Shown here: positions 1 through 11,634 of the stretch, one piece after another
Layout of the letters: each line of letters starts with the position of its first letter
Numbering within the stretch: position 1 is the first letter of the stretch
Assembly (NCBI GenBank): GCA_019400425.1
Contig: JAFREE010000003.1
Location: forward strand, 310,001-374,000
Length of the DNA: 64,000 bases
Direction of reading: 5' to 3'
DNA from: Hymenochaete sp. R1
Lineage: Eukaryota > Basidiomycota > Agaricomycetes > Hymenochaetales > Hymenochaetaceae
Program-made: the position numbers and the translations under genes
The notes under the pieces: model-generated
The model's database searches: none
Told to the model about the DNA's origin: nothing
Seen by the model: the letters and a program-made list of their open reading frames with translations, nothing else

Positions 1-413
1 ACGAAACCAGACCGAGATAGAGCAACATCGTTTACATTGCCCACGTAAATGCTGCGTTCGTCCGCAGCTTGACGGTCATCCTCTGTCTCCATAGCGGATT
101 CGGATGGCGACGAAACGGCCGCAATGGCCTTTGCCTCCCGTTCTTGAGCTTCCCGCATTTCCCTAAGAGCGTCTGCTTCCCTTTCTATCTCTTCCAACCG
201 CGCCTTCATGGCACGAATTTCCTATTGGTGACGTGACGGACAGAAGCAGTACCAATTCGCAAAGTTTGTGCAGGTGGATGTAAGAAAATGGGCATGTCAG
301 AGGCTTTGAGAGTATCCGATGCAGAAAAAACTTACTTCAGCGTCAGCATCGTCTGCTGCGGCGTCGGCGTCTACGTTTTCGATAGCTGGTACTGTCGTTG
401 CTTCGTCTGTCAT
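1..413 (-). CDS. pab2: Polyadenylate-binding protein 2 (PABPN1/Pab2), 5' part only
   Basis: Nuclear poly(A)-binding protein of the PABPN1/Pab2 family, which binds growing poly(A) tails and acts in RNA processing and surveillance. The gene leaves the window on the left. Exon 1 (413-336) encodes an acidic start, MTDEATTVPAIENVDADAAA. A 114-nt GT-AG intron follows. Exon 2 (221-36) encodes a coiled-coil-like stretch beginning EIRAMKARLEEIEREADAL and then ERSIYVGNV, the first RNP motif of the RRM. A GT donor lies right after GN at position 35, so the first 35 bases are intron. The order acidic N-terminus, coiled coil, then RRM opening SIYVGNV is characteristic of PABPN1 and not of cytoplasmic Pab1. 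The rest of the RRM and the Arg-rich tail lie outside. I am confident of the family. Completeness cannot be judged. Confidence 0.88.
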
Positions 414-1179
414 GGTGTGTTGCGCCCAAAGCACTACTTACGCTGTGGGTCCTCGAGGATTCCTATTCTGCGCGTCACTTGTTTGGCATTGAGTATCTTA
501 CGTAATCAGTAGTATCGTTGTCTTTGTCAAGAATGTGAATGAATGAGAAGCTTGCTTCAATCGAACTTCGAAAAGGCTGTTTCTGCGGCTAAAACTAATT
601 AATCTTCTTATAAGTTCAAAAAAATTAATTTAAGAGATAAGTTCTTAAATTACTTTCATCTCTATAGAAGAAGGATGCTCTATAGGAGAAGGATACAATG
701 TACTAAGAGAAAAAGGACCAGCGAGCGGTACAGAACGGTAACTATCACGGTGAGCTATAAGATGATGATGCGCTGGTATGCAAATGGAGATGGCGGCCAT
801 AAGAGACTGCCATAAGCCACATTAATATTAAAAAGTGACGGCGAGGAATGGAGCATTTTCTATATGAGGCAAGATAGTCTCAGCAACCTGAGAAATTGGA
901 ATAAAATGCAAACCCAATAAAAGCGGTTTCACCCTCGAGTTATTGTTGCTGGCAACGGGTAGTTGAAGCCAACACCTCTCTCGGCGGGAATGCTTCGTCA
1001 AAGACGTCTAAGGTGAACTATAAGAGACTGGTATTGAGAAAGCCAGTGAATGAAGCCACGATCACAGGCTTTTGGTGACGTCTTCCGTTGTTCGTGGTTA
1101 GTTTCCCACGAGTGACTTGAGCAGGCGCGGTTCCTACATAGCCTCCTTCTCGAACTCTCCCCCGACTTTCCATCTCATC
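414..1179. promoter_or_regulatory. Divergent intergenic region between pab2 and the Zn2Cys6 gene
   Basis: The two flanking genes point away from each other, so this 766-bp stretch must carry both promoters. It includes an AT-rich patch at about 590-660. I see no further gene, repeat or RNA signal in it. Confidence 0.5.
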
Positions 1180-4100
1180 ATGGCCGACAAGGATCCCTCA
1201 GCCTCTTCCTCTTCTCAAATTCAGAAGAAAAAGCGTGCACAAGACCCTCCTCTACCTGTAGATGCTGGCCAGAAACCCTTACAGCTACAACGAAGACGTG
1301 TTTGGAGAGCTTGTGAGAACTGCAGGTGCGTACGACCTGCCGTGTTAAGCATATAAAGCTAACGTGGTCATCGCAGGAGAAAGAAGATTAAGTGCGATGG
1401 CACGGAGCCCGTGTGCTCTCAATGCTCTGCCGGCGGGGCTCAATGCACATGGCTACAGACGAAAGATCGAGCGGCCCTCAGTCGACAGTGAGTAGTATCC
1501 ATTCTGGCGACCCCCACGTGTGATTTAAAGTCTGATCCTGCAATCGAAACGCGCTAGCTACGTACAAGAACTTGAAGCGAGGCTCATGCACATGGAAGAC
1601 GTCTTTAAGCAAGTCGCACCTATTGTGGAGCTTATAGAGAAGGCGCCGAACGGCGGCCAGGCATCGATTCAGGAGATCCTCGAGACGCATAGTCACCAGG
1701 GTGACTCGGCTGGTCCTAGACGGCTTCAGACCCCGGTGCAGCTCCCTAACCACACCAGAAGGGAAAGACCTTCATCGGAGCATTCAAATGCTTCATCTTT
1801 ACCAAAATCTCCTTCGGTGTCGTCGAGCCGAGAGGATGACGATGTTTCCGAAGCGTTTGGGCAATTAACGTTGGATGAGCATGGCCATCTTCGATGGATA
1901 GGTGGATCATCCACTATGTCCCTGATCCAGTCGTTCCATGCCCTTACCACAACTCCCTTGCAACGGGCCTCTCCTATGGAAGACGATTCAAATACTTCGG
2001 GGTCGAGCGTCAACAAGCTTTACTTCCCCGCATCGGTCTACTTCGGTACGCTATCCGTACTGCCTGGTCCGGAGGAAGTGGAATATCCCGAGAGAGATCT
2101 GGCTGACAAACTTGTAAATTTCGTTTCATTCTACTCTATTTGATCTACATATTTCTGACGAGCCATCCAGGTGGATACGTTCTTCAAGCGCTTACACTTT
2201 CTACTGCCTGTCGTCGAGAAGTCCTCATTCATTCTTGCGTACAACAACTTGATGAATATGAGACGTGACGTGAGCATAGTGCGTTCTCAGACCCCCTTTA
2301 TAGCTTTAGTCTTTGCTGTCTTCGCTTGTGCCGCACGTGTCGTGGATGATCCAAGACTAAAGGCCGATAACGATGCGGGAGTAGGGATGTTATACTACGA
2401 ACGGTTCGTATTACAGATATTCTTGTCGCGGTTCGAAGTCCAATTCATTTGCTCTGCCTTCTAGAGCCCTCGTCTTACACTACATAAGCCACGCTTCAAT
2501 TCAGATTGCGCACGTGCAATGCATAGTGCTTCTTTCTTCTTTCCTTTGTGCCGTAAACTGCCTTCCCCAAGCTTGGCTTCTGGCGGGTCAAGCAGTCCGA
2601 ATGTCCCAAGACCTTGGATTGCACGTAAGTTACGGAGAGAAATTCCGATTGAAGTATTGCTACTTACAACCATTTTCAGCGCTATTCCAGCCATGCGTCG
2701 CTCACCCCACTCGAAAAGCAGGTGCGCCGAAAAGTGTTCTGGAGTGTTTATGCCTTAGACCGCATGCTAGCGATGGCGCTCGGGCGGCCACTGGGAATCG
2801 AAGACGGCGATTGCGATGCAGAGTACCCCTTCGAGGTAGACGACGAAGATCTCCAACAATTTTTCTCGGGATCTCTCATGCTACAGAACAGTCAACCCTC
2901 CCTTATGGTTGGCTTCATAGCCCTTTGCGACCTGTATCAAATTGGTGGGAGGGTTTGCCGACAGATCTATGGCATCGACAGCTTCAGGGAGCATTTAGAA
3001 CCCGAGAAGGTCAAGGAGTTAGCGGAGCAGGCAACTCAGCTTGACAACGAACTTCTGGAATGGTGTAATCGACTACCTGTGACTTTCAAGTCTGCTCCGA
3101 CGAACGAAGCTCAAGTGACAATGGGAGCAGTGCTTTGCAGTCATTATTATTCTATTCTTACAACACTACATCGGAATTTCTTGCCGCTTAGACAGAGTCA
3201 GTTCAACGGTGTCGCCTCGTCACTGAAAGCAGTCCACACGGCCCGTTCTTGTATTCGACTAGCTCCATCGGTGAAGAACGTGGTCCCCTCTTCGCATCAC
3301 CTCGCGTTTTTTATCCAGCATCTTTTCAGTTCTGCGGTAATCATCTTACTATACGCTATGCATATATCGGACAAGATCGCTGCACAGAGTGCAATGTCTG
3401 AAGCAGAAACTTGCATAGGTGTAATGACTGCTTGGGAAGGTGTCTGGCCCGGTGCACGTAAATGCAAAGAGCTTCTTTCGGACTTGGCTGCTACAGCGAG
3501 GGAGGCTTTCACGAAGGACGCGACGATGGATGATTCACAGCACTCGTCGCCCTTCAGTGGAGCTACGTCGCCTTCCTCCCCGACCAGGATAACGAGACCG
3601 GCTCGTACTATGAAGATCAAGCCTTCGAGAGGGAAGTCGAGGGAAACACGCGACCAGCGAAGGCGATCGCTCTCAGTTCAGAGGTCACGCTCTTTAGCGC
3701 CGTCGGGGATAGGTAAGTTAGACATCGTCTTCGCTCTAGATTAAAATCTGACTTATGAGCCAAGCCCGGAGAGCGTTATCACAAAAGAGAGCTTATGACG
3801 ATGTGGATCAACCCAACTCATCTCTTCTTTCGGCGTCTGTACCGTCTCAGTCTTTACACCAGTCTTTCGCATCCTTCAACGCGAATGATCAAAATCAACC
3901 TTCGTTCTCCGCTGGCTCAGAAGACAGTATGGACAACAGAATCGGAAGGGAACGTCATCAACGCCAAGTCTCTTTTGCAGCGCCGTCGGCTATACTCGAA
4001 AACGTTGCCACTGCCGAAGAAAGTGGGATGGACTTTAACGGTTCGATGACAGATCACAACATGGACTGGAATGTTAATTCATATGGTGAAAGCGAAATGT

Positions 4101-4465
4101 TCCGCAATTTATCGCAGGACTCAGACGGCATGGGCTCCCAGTCGTTCAGCTACAATCCCTTGGCTCAAGGGATGATGAATAACAACCTTCTTGCATATGG
4201 ATCAACCCTCGATTCACTTTTGGGATACAACACTAACCAGGCGAATGCGGGTCAGGGTAGCACTCTCCCATCGTCGTCCTTTGACGCAGCCGGACTTCCG
4301 TTTGCAGGTTTGGAATTTATACGTAACTACACCAATGGAAGCTACGAGACTGGGCAAGATCAATCATGGAAAGGATTTGATGGAGGGGAGTTCCAGTACG
4401 ACCCGGATCTGCCGTTTTCCTTGGGAGAAAATGGGTTCGGGCACATGGAAGACAACCATGGTTAA
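1180..4465 (+). CDS. Zn2Cys6 fungal-specific transcription factor
   Basis: Binuclear zinc cluster regulator, predicted nuclear, about 979 aa from seven exons: 1180-1325, 1377-1487, 1558-2113, 2171-2403, 2465-2624, 2680-3712 and 3765-4465. The cluster has Cys at 45, 48, 55, 62, 65 and 72 with spacing C-x2-C-x6-C-x6-C-x2-C-x6-C, inside WRACENCRRKKIKCDG. A short coiled-coil linker (YVQELEARL) follows. The middle region matches the Fungal_trans domain, with DTFFKRLHFLLPVVEK, QAWLLAGQAVRMSQDLGLH and RRKVFWSVYALDR. The C-terminus is Ser/Asn-rich, as in an activation region. An in-frame ATG at 1117 would add 21 residues. I chose 1180 because it has a good Kozak context. The last intron needs an AG at 3763-3764 to stay in frame. 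The target genes are unknown, but the next two genes downstream lie on the same strand and could be its targets (inference). Confidence 0.9.
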
Positions 4466-4948
4466 TTGCATATACATACCTTTCATTCCCTCTTCAGTCT
4501 GTCCCGTTTCGTGTTTTTTTCTTTAAGCCATCCGGTCTTCATATTTCCCTTGTTATCTGGGTTTTTTCTCGTCTGTCGAGCGGGCGTCATCCTTGTATCC
4601 ATCTGAGTTTCTTTCTGGCTGGTGTACGATAGTGATCTATTGATCCATAAGTAATAATTGAATATTTGTATTTTGTATAGTCAGCCTGTATTATTTATTA
4701 GTATAGAATTTTTGTATCGCGCTCCAAAGATCCATTCACGAAAACTCTGACGGTTGACTTTGGTCGTTGCCGTTCGTTGGGATAAACTTCGCCCGAAATC
4801 TAGCATGTGTTTTTCCAGCCCTTGTGGTACCGGTGAACGGGTGCGGCACGCTCCCTCGGGTTCTTTGGAGGACCGTGACCATGAATTAATATTTGAATTC
4901 GTCTTGACCGAGTCTGCTCTCCCTCTCACCCTCGTCCTCGTCTAAGCT
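4466..4948. other. Intergenic, 3' UTR of the regulator and promoter of the ACAD gene
   Basis: This 483-bp spacer has a T-rich first half, as expected of a 3' UTR, then mixed sequence ahead of the next ATG. I see no ORF with family support. Confidence 0.4.
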
Positions 4949-7048
4949 ATGGCACCTCATCCAGTGGAAGAACTTACCTCACCTTCAAGCTGGGCACTCG
5001 TAAGAAACTTTTTCTCGGGCTCAAGTATCTGTATCTTGACGAATAAGTTCAGGTCGAAGACAAGTTCTCTCCCTTTGCGAAGGAGACTCTGTCTAAGCTC
5101 ATAGCTTTCGTTAACGTGCGTATGTCTGAAAGCGAGCAAATACTATACTATGCTCGTCACCAGACTAATAATACTTGAACTCTCGTAGGAAGAGTGCATC
5201 CCCGCTGAGAGAATTGCCCATGCACAACTCCCTTCAGATTCGCAGCAGAGGTGGAAGACCGTGATACCTGTCATCGAGGACTTGAAGGTCAAGGCCAAGA
5301 AGCTAGGCCTGTGGAATCTGTTCTTGAGCAAAGCTCATTATCCTGAACATGGTGTACCGCTGACAAATCTCGAGGTGCGCGTTCGCTTGCTTTACTCGTG
5401 TAAGAACACTTATCTTATGTTACTATTTGGTGTAGTACGCTGTCATGGCTGAAGTATTGGGCCGAGGCGGGCACGTCGCACAAGAGGCGACGAATTGCGC
5501 TGCTCCCGATACGGGAAATATGGGTATGCGTTCTTCCTTATGAATACGCGGTGTATATCGAATTTATTGGACAGAGGTTCTTGCTCGGTATGGGTCGAAG
5601 GATCAGCAGCAAAAGTGGTTGATCCCTCTGCTCAACGGCGAGATTCGTTCAGCTTTCTCGATGACAGAAAGATTCGGTAAATTGCCATCTATTTTCACCG
5701 CATTATACTTTCTCACTTCCTCGTCGAAACTATCCAGTCGCGTCGTCGGATGCAACCAACATCCAAACGTCCATTAAGCAAGAAGGGAACGATATTGTCA
5801 TCAACGGCCACAAATGGTATTTTCATTTTCTGTTCTTTAAATCAATTCCAAATGACCTTTGGCAGGTACATCAGCGGTGCGGGGGATCCCCGCACGAAGA
5901 TTCATTTAGTCATGGGCAAGAGTGATCCACACAACAAAAACACGCACTTGCAGCAGAGTATCGTCCTTATTCCCTCCGATACGCCGGGTGTGAGACTTGT
6001 CAGGCCGATGCAGGTCTTTGGTTACGATGATGCTCCTGAGGGTCATTTCGAAGTAGTCTACGAGAACGTCAGGGTACCACTGTCTAATCTCGTGCTTGGT
6101 TGGGGGCGTGGATTTGAGGTAAGATCCCAGTTCTTCTCTGCAGGAAGTCGCATACTGATTTTTTGTTAGATTATTCAAGGTCGCCTTGGGTATGAACTTT
6201 TTATTTGAACCGACTGACTCGTGTTGATCGCATGCTCATAGCCCAGGGAGAATTCACCATTGTATGCGCTCAATCGGTGTAGCCCAACGGGCGCTTGACA
6301 CCATGCTGCAGCGCGTCACTGACCCCTCAAGGAAAACCTTTGGAAAATACTTGTATGAGCATGGTACGTTGGTGAAGCTCTTGTTGAAGACTTGTCGAAG
6401 CGTCCGTTCATATCCGGCCCCGAAGGTACTGTTGTTTCAGATATCGCAAAATCTCGGGCCGAGATCGAAGGCGCTCGATTACTGGTCCTGAGCGCTGCAT
6501 TGCAGGTGAGCATACGCTAACATGTGAACCGGAGTTTCCTTCTGAAAAATGCATACCAGATTGACAAGCATAGAGCCAAAGGAGCCTTGAAAGAGATTGG
6601 CATCGCAAAGGTAGGCTTAGGCATTGCTATATTTTGAGGTTGTTCCATTCATCATTGATCCGCAGTTTGTCGTTCCGGCCATGGCACTGCAAGTCGTAGA
6701 CCGTGCCATTCAAACTTTCGGGGCTGAAGGTGTCAGCCAAGACCCAGGTCTGGCACAGAATTGGGCGGGTCTCCGGACACTACGCCTTGCTGATGTAAGT
6801 TATTTCACCGTCCATCTTGATGAGACTCCTCGACTAACATGCTTATGCAGGGCCCTGACGAGGTCAGCAAAGAAATTAAATTGGATAAACCTTCAACTGA
6901 ATTCTGACTTTGTTTTTTATAGGTCCACATCCAGCAAATTGGTCAGCGTGAGTTGAAGCGCGTCCCGGCACTTCTGAAGCAAGCTGCCGTTAACAAGAAG
7001 AAAGAGTCTGATCTCTTCAAGCAATATAAAATCAAAGCACATTTGTGA
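4949..7048 (+). CDS. Acyl-CoA dehydrogenase, ACAD10/ACAD11 type, probable peroxisomal
   Basis: FAD-dependent acyl-CoA dehydrogenase fold, about 453 aa from 14 exons: 4949-4999, 5053-5115, 5189-5374, 5436-5523, 5575-5676, 5738-5816, 5866-6118, 6170-6189, 6242-6363, 6426-6505, 6560-6610, 6666-6794, 6851-6862 and 6923-7048. The order matches the C-terminal ACAD domain of ACAD10/11: an N-terminal helical part, the FAD-binding stretch [28 protein letters not shown], then [11 protein letters not shown] and [19 protein letters not shown] near the end. The Asp of ADGPDE sits where the catalytic Glu of ordinary ACADs lies. The APH-type kinase domain found in animal ACAD10/11 is absent. The protein ends in AHL, which fits the PTS1 consensus [SAC]-[KRH]-[LM], so import into peroxisomes is likely (inference). 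It lies between a zinc-cluster regulator and an aldehyde dehydrogenase on the same strand. The exact substrate is not visible. Confidence 0.92.
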
Positions 7049-7479
7049 TTTTCATTGGGATATTTTTTTGTTTCTTGGAAGTGTATTTTAGTCTTGTATC
7101 TTGCTGTCAATGCTCATGGTGAATGTCTTGGTCACTAGGATAAAACTAAGTAGGATGAAATATGTGGGATGCACCGGTATGGAGTTGGCCCGGTGGCGCG
7201 AGGCTGTTGCTGAATGTTATTCGCCCAATTGATATTGCGCGTCTCATGTGAATTTCCGACGCGTAACAATACGCAGGGACGCGGTGCTTTGCCTCCGTTC
7301 GTTCTTGTCCCCTTTCCATATCATACACAGCATCGTTCCTCGAACCCCTTCGCCGGCGCATCAAATAGGCCAAAGAAAAGTAAGGTCATCGGCAGTCACG
7401 ACAAGTCCAAATTCGCGAACAGCATAGAGGAAGTACAGACGACCGCCTGCTCGTTGCATTCTGCATTTATTCGTCTACC
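7049..7479. other. Intergenic, ACAD 3' UTR and ALDH promoter
   Basis: This 431-bp spacer separates co-oriented genes. I see no coding or RNA feature in it. Confidence 0.4.
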
Positions 7480-9943
7480 ATGGGCATAAGTGAGCTTAAG
7501 TACAACACTGTCGAAGAGATCCAGTCTGTGAGTTTCCTTAAGCTTGTTCTCGTGTCATCTACTTCATCATTTTATATATAGATCCATGAAAACTTGGTGG
7601 CTGAGTTCTCGAAAGGCCGCTCGCGGTCTGTCGCGTTCCGTAAGCAACAAATTTCTCAGCTTGCGTACATGATCAAGGACAACATGAAGAAATTTGAGAG
7701 CGCGTTGGCCCACGACCTCGGCAAACCGCCATTTGAGTCGCTTCTGTAAGCCTTTCCTTTGACATGTAGTGCATGCATGACACGCGTAGAAGTTAACACC
7801 GTCTCCGTGTAGACTCGAGGCGTCCACTGTTCTAAACGAGGCAACTGAAACTTACAAGAACCTAGACAAATGGGCTAAGACAGAGAGCGCCCCTTTCCGG
7901 CTGGATACCGCGATTCTGAGTCCGAAGATTCGTAAGGAACCGAAAGGGGTCGTTCTCATCATAGGGTATGTCCAGACGCAGACGACGCATTCAAGGCCTG
8001 ATACATTTATGCATCTTGCATTTCATTGCAGCGCTTTCAATTACCCTGTCTTTCTCTCGCTCGGTCCATTGGCGAGTACCTCCGGCTAAAGATGCTTGTA
8101 ATCTTGCTGATAATAGGGCATATAAGGTTTCGGCTATCGCTGCTGGGAATGCTGTCGTCCTGAAAGCTTCGGAGAATGCTCCAGCGACCGCAGCTCTTTT
8201 CGCAGAGCTGTTCCCTCAATACCTGGACCCTTCTTTGTACAGGGTTGTAAATGGTGGTGTTTCGGAAACGACGAAGGTACGTTCCATGCTCTGATCAATC
8301 CTGTGGGTTAGCTTCATACTGATTCTGCGTTTCAGGTTCTCGAACTGAAGTGGGATCACAGTATGCTTGTAGTTTCTCTGGGGCATCTATCTATACTAAC
8401 CAGGTTTCAGTTCTTTATACAGGTAAACTTCAAATTGCGTTATCATATAAGGCGTACTGGAGCCGACATTTATTGTAGGAAGTGGGAAGGTCGGGCGTAT
8501 AGTTTCTGCTGCCGCTGCGAAGCACTTAACACCGGTAACACTGGAGGTAAATTGACACATTTTATCCTTTTGACGTGAATACGCTTTGCTAATACTACTC
8601 TTAGCTTGGAGGTACGTTAGGTCGTACGAATTAGAGTGCTATCAAGAATCCAACATCAATGATAGGGAAAAATCCTACTATCGTCGACGCAACGTTTGAT
8701 TTCCAAACCGCTGCAAATCGGATTTTATGGGGCCGCTTCAGTAACTCAGGCCAGGTAAGACCTTCAATTTGCTCCTTGTGCGCGAGCGCTGTTGAAAATC
8801 AATAACAGACGTGCATTGCGCCCGACTATATTTTGGTATTGAAAGAGGCCGAAGAAAAGCTAGTTGCGGCCTTGCTCGGAGCGTGGGTCCATTCTTTCAT
8901 TTACCACGTCGCATTTTCATTCATCGCGCTTTTTCAGATACAAGCGTTTCTTTCCTGAAGGCGCGCTCAAATCAGACTCGTATGGACGGATGGCAACTGA
9001 TATGCACTTTTCACGGGTCAAGCACCTTCTTGACCATACAAAAGGGAAGATCGTAGCTGGTGGTGAAATTGACGCTGCACAGAAGTACATTGCACCTACA
9101 ATTGTCACAGACGTCCTGGAGGACGACGCGCTCATGGAGGATGAAATTTTTGGGCCTATTCTTCCTATTCTGACCGTGAATACAGTGGATGAGGCTATTG
9201 CCTTTATCAATGCACGGTGAGAGCGTTAGAAAGATCCAAATTAATACAGGCATTGATTAGATACGCAGCGACCATGCACTGGCTTTGTATGCGTTCACGA
9301 ACGATGCGGCAACAAAAAAGAAAGGTCTGCCGTATCAATCTGAATATATTAGGAGTAAAACTGACGATAGTCGTAGTGCTTGATAACACCCGTAGTGGGG
9401 CGGCAGCATTCAATGAGTCTATTTTACACGCAGCAAGTAAGCCTCTTCGCTTTGTTTTGCCAAACCCATCTTATGAAGGCTTTCTCAAGTCGAAGGTCTG
9501 CCATTTGGTGGTGTAGGAGGAAGCGGACGTAAGCCCCGATACGATTAACTGAATAGATCGATTCTCACTTTACCTTATTTCACTAGACGGACAACACACT
9601 GGGAAATGGGGCTTTGAAACTTTCACCCACTTCCGCTCTACAATCGATTGTCCAAAGTTGTAAGCTGGGATATTCCTCCAACGTGCCTTTTCGCCGCTAT
9701 GCTGACCTTGGTTTCTACTCTAGTGCCGATCTCGTCATGAGCAACCGCTACCCGCCATACACTGACAAGAAATATAACTTACTGGAGAAGGTCCTTATCC
9801 CGCGACTTCCACCTCGCGTCGGCGAGTCTCAGGGGATATTTGCGAGTATCAAGTCTATCTTCTCGACTGTTTTGTGCGTGTCTGTTGTAGCTGGACTGGG
9901 GTACAAGCTGATAATCCCTACTTCTTCCTTGAATCTATGGTAA
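7480..9943 (+). CDS. Fatty aldehyde dehydrogenase (ALDH3-like) with C-terminal membrane anchor
   Basis: NAD(P)-dependent aldehyde dehydrogenase of the ALDH3/FALDH group, about 518 aa from 17 exons: 7480-7527, 7582-7745, 7813-7965, 8032-8071, 8127-8276, 8336-8360, 8411-8422, 8479-8546, 8605-8611, 8666-8754, 8809-8882, 8938-9216, 9269-9324, 9377-9436, 9490-9528, 9587-9659 and 9724-9943. Seen in order: the cofactor region [26 protein letters not shown], the general-base Glu in TLELGGKNP, the nucleophilic Cys in [19 protein letters not shown] and [10 protein letters not shown]. The C-terminus has a hydrophobic segment ([18 protein letters not shown]) typical of tail-anchored microsomal or peroxisomal fatty aldehyde dehydrogenases. 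Two exons are only 12 and 7 nt long. The intron at 8072-8126 uses a GC donor. FALDH family members oxidise medium- and long-chain aldehydes to acids. The adjacent ACAD makes a lipid-catabolic role plausible. Confidence 0.92.
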
Positions 9944-10500
9944 TCGCGTCGATAGTAATAAGTAGACACTGGGGGAAGTATATTTACTGAGGTCGTTTCA
10001 ACCCTTTTTTTTATCTACATATAATCATGTTCTCAAGATGTGTTTTCTCCTACTTCTGTTGGATTTAATTACTGTCTTTTTTCTTACGTCACTAATGACT
10101 GTCATGCTCTCTTGGTTATACTTGCGCCGAATCGATACATTAACACTAATATGATGTTTGCGGACGAGGACATGTCTGGTTATGACACCCAAACTCGAGC
10201 CCGAGGGACTCATGAGAACTTTTCACTGTCATCTATCATCATGAATAGCGAGTCTCTGGTTTGCGCAAGGCATTTCTCTCTCGAATGACTTACACAAGTT
10301 ACAGCGAGTGTGAGTAACACAATTAATTCCAGGATGCCTCCGAAGATGGCGGTGTTTAAGCGCCCACGGCGGCACCGGAGTTCAGGCCAGCGGCCAGTCC
10401 AGCATCTTTCCTTCATACTCCATACCCTTGCGTCAAATAGACACCTCCTTTTATACCACCCCGAAGCTCCCCTTTCAACTTCGCTGGCAACTATACGACC
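9944..10500. other. Intergenic between ALDH and DUF6699 genes
   Basis: This 557-bp spacer has a T-rich start (ALDH 3' UTR) and then mixed sequence. Several short ORFs cross it. None shows family motifs or splice continuity. Confidence 0.4.
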
Positions 10501-11474
10501 ATGACGGACGGGACGAAGTGGGCACCGGGTGCAGCTTGTGAGTTTCTTCACAAAATGTGGATTGGCGTGTAGCGTTCTTTTCATCTGATTGATCAATGGC
10601 GTTCCCTCCGCTCCCTCTCGTGTACGCTACCAACACCAACACCAACACTATCACCCAGATGGACCCGTCCTCTCGCAAACAGATCTCTACCTCCTCTGTC
10701 CCAAGCTCGAAATCCACCCGATCCTTCAACATAAATTCCCGGGATTCCATCTCAATTTCAATCTCGCAACTGGTACGTTTCGCGCATACATCGACTCGGG
10801 GCCCGTCCTTCAGTTACCCCCTAACCTATCATGACCTAACTCTCGCGCTGACACGGTTCTTTGTTTGGTGAAATAGGACGAGCGGTGGGGTACAACCCCG
10901 AGTCTCAAGACCGTGATCTCGAGTTTATCGCAAAGGACGAGTCTGCAACGCTTCCTCGCGTAACGGAACTCTTCATTGTGACGAAGCACAGTCCATGGTG
11001 TACCGTCATTCGCAACCCGGCTGGGGTGTCACTGGGGAATATATGCGGAATGGTGTGGAGAGAGTGAGCAATGGTCTTCCCTTTTTTTTGAGTCTTGAAT
11101 GTTAGGTCGACGTACTGATGGATAAGGACTCGGCTTGCTGTGTGGGTTCAGTTATAACGAGAACGTGATCACGGAAGAGGAGTTTGCAGCTCTTGCACCT
11201 GCGATGCAGAACCGGGTTCGACGGACGGCGGCTCACAGGCTAAGTCAGTCGAGGTACGCATACCTCACTGAGGCAGATGTATCCTACAATCATTGCAAAC
11301 GGATTGGTGAGTCTCGCGTCACTTCGTAAGATTCGAATTTCCCTTCTTAATCCTCAACAAGACCTGCTTCGAGAGAATTACTTCTTTGACGGGTTGGAAC
11401 ATGACGAAGAATTTGCAAAGAATCGACTCGGATTTTCCGCACCAAATGTACTTGTAATGCACATAACTTCATGA
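10501..11474 (+). CDS. DUF6699 domain protein
   Basis: Protein of unknown function of the DUF6699 type, a family widespread in mushroom-forming fungi. It is about 201 aa from five exons: 10501-10537, 10659-10772, 10877-11063, 11152-11306 and 11362-11474. The N-terminus reads KWAPGAAYGPVLSQTD, the W-PG-YGPVLS signature that opens many members. LEIHPILQHK and later PRVTELFIVTKHSPWCTVI then VSLGNICGMVWRE match the domain core. Charged helices and FFDGLEHDEEFAKNRLGF close it. No catalytic motif, signal peptide or membrane segment is visible, so it is probably cytosolic or nuclear. Exon 1 is short and the first intron is longer than usual (121 nt). Its end is about 160 bp from the 3' end of the U2 gene, which runs towards it. 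The family call is good. The function is unknown. Confidence 0.82.
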
Positions 11475-11634
11475 AAAGCAATACACTGTCTGTATACAAT
11501 ATTTTCATGCAAAAAAACTAAACAGAATAGGAGTCAAGTAAACATCTCTGCACTTTTCGCTGCACGCAGCCGAGCGCTCGAAATGAGACTGGCTAAGGAA
11601 TGCAGCGAAGAGATAAGAGAGGATCCCCCGACGA

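Noticed and set aside
1117..1179. Upstream in-frame ATG for the Zn2Cys6 gene
   Set aside because: It would add 21 unconserved residues. The ATG at 1180 has better context and a typical N-terminus. Not excluded.
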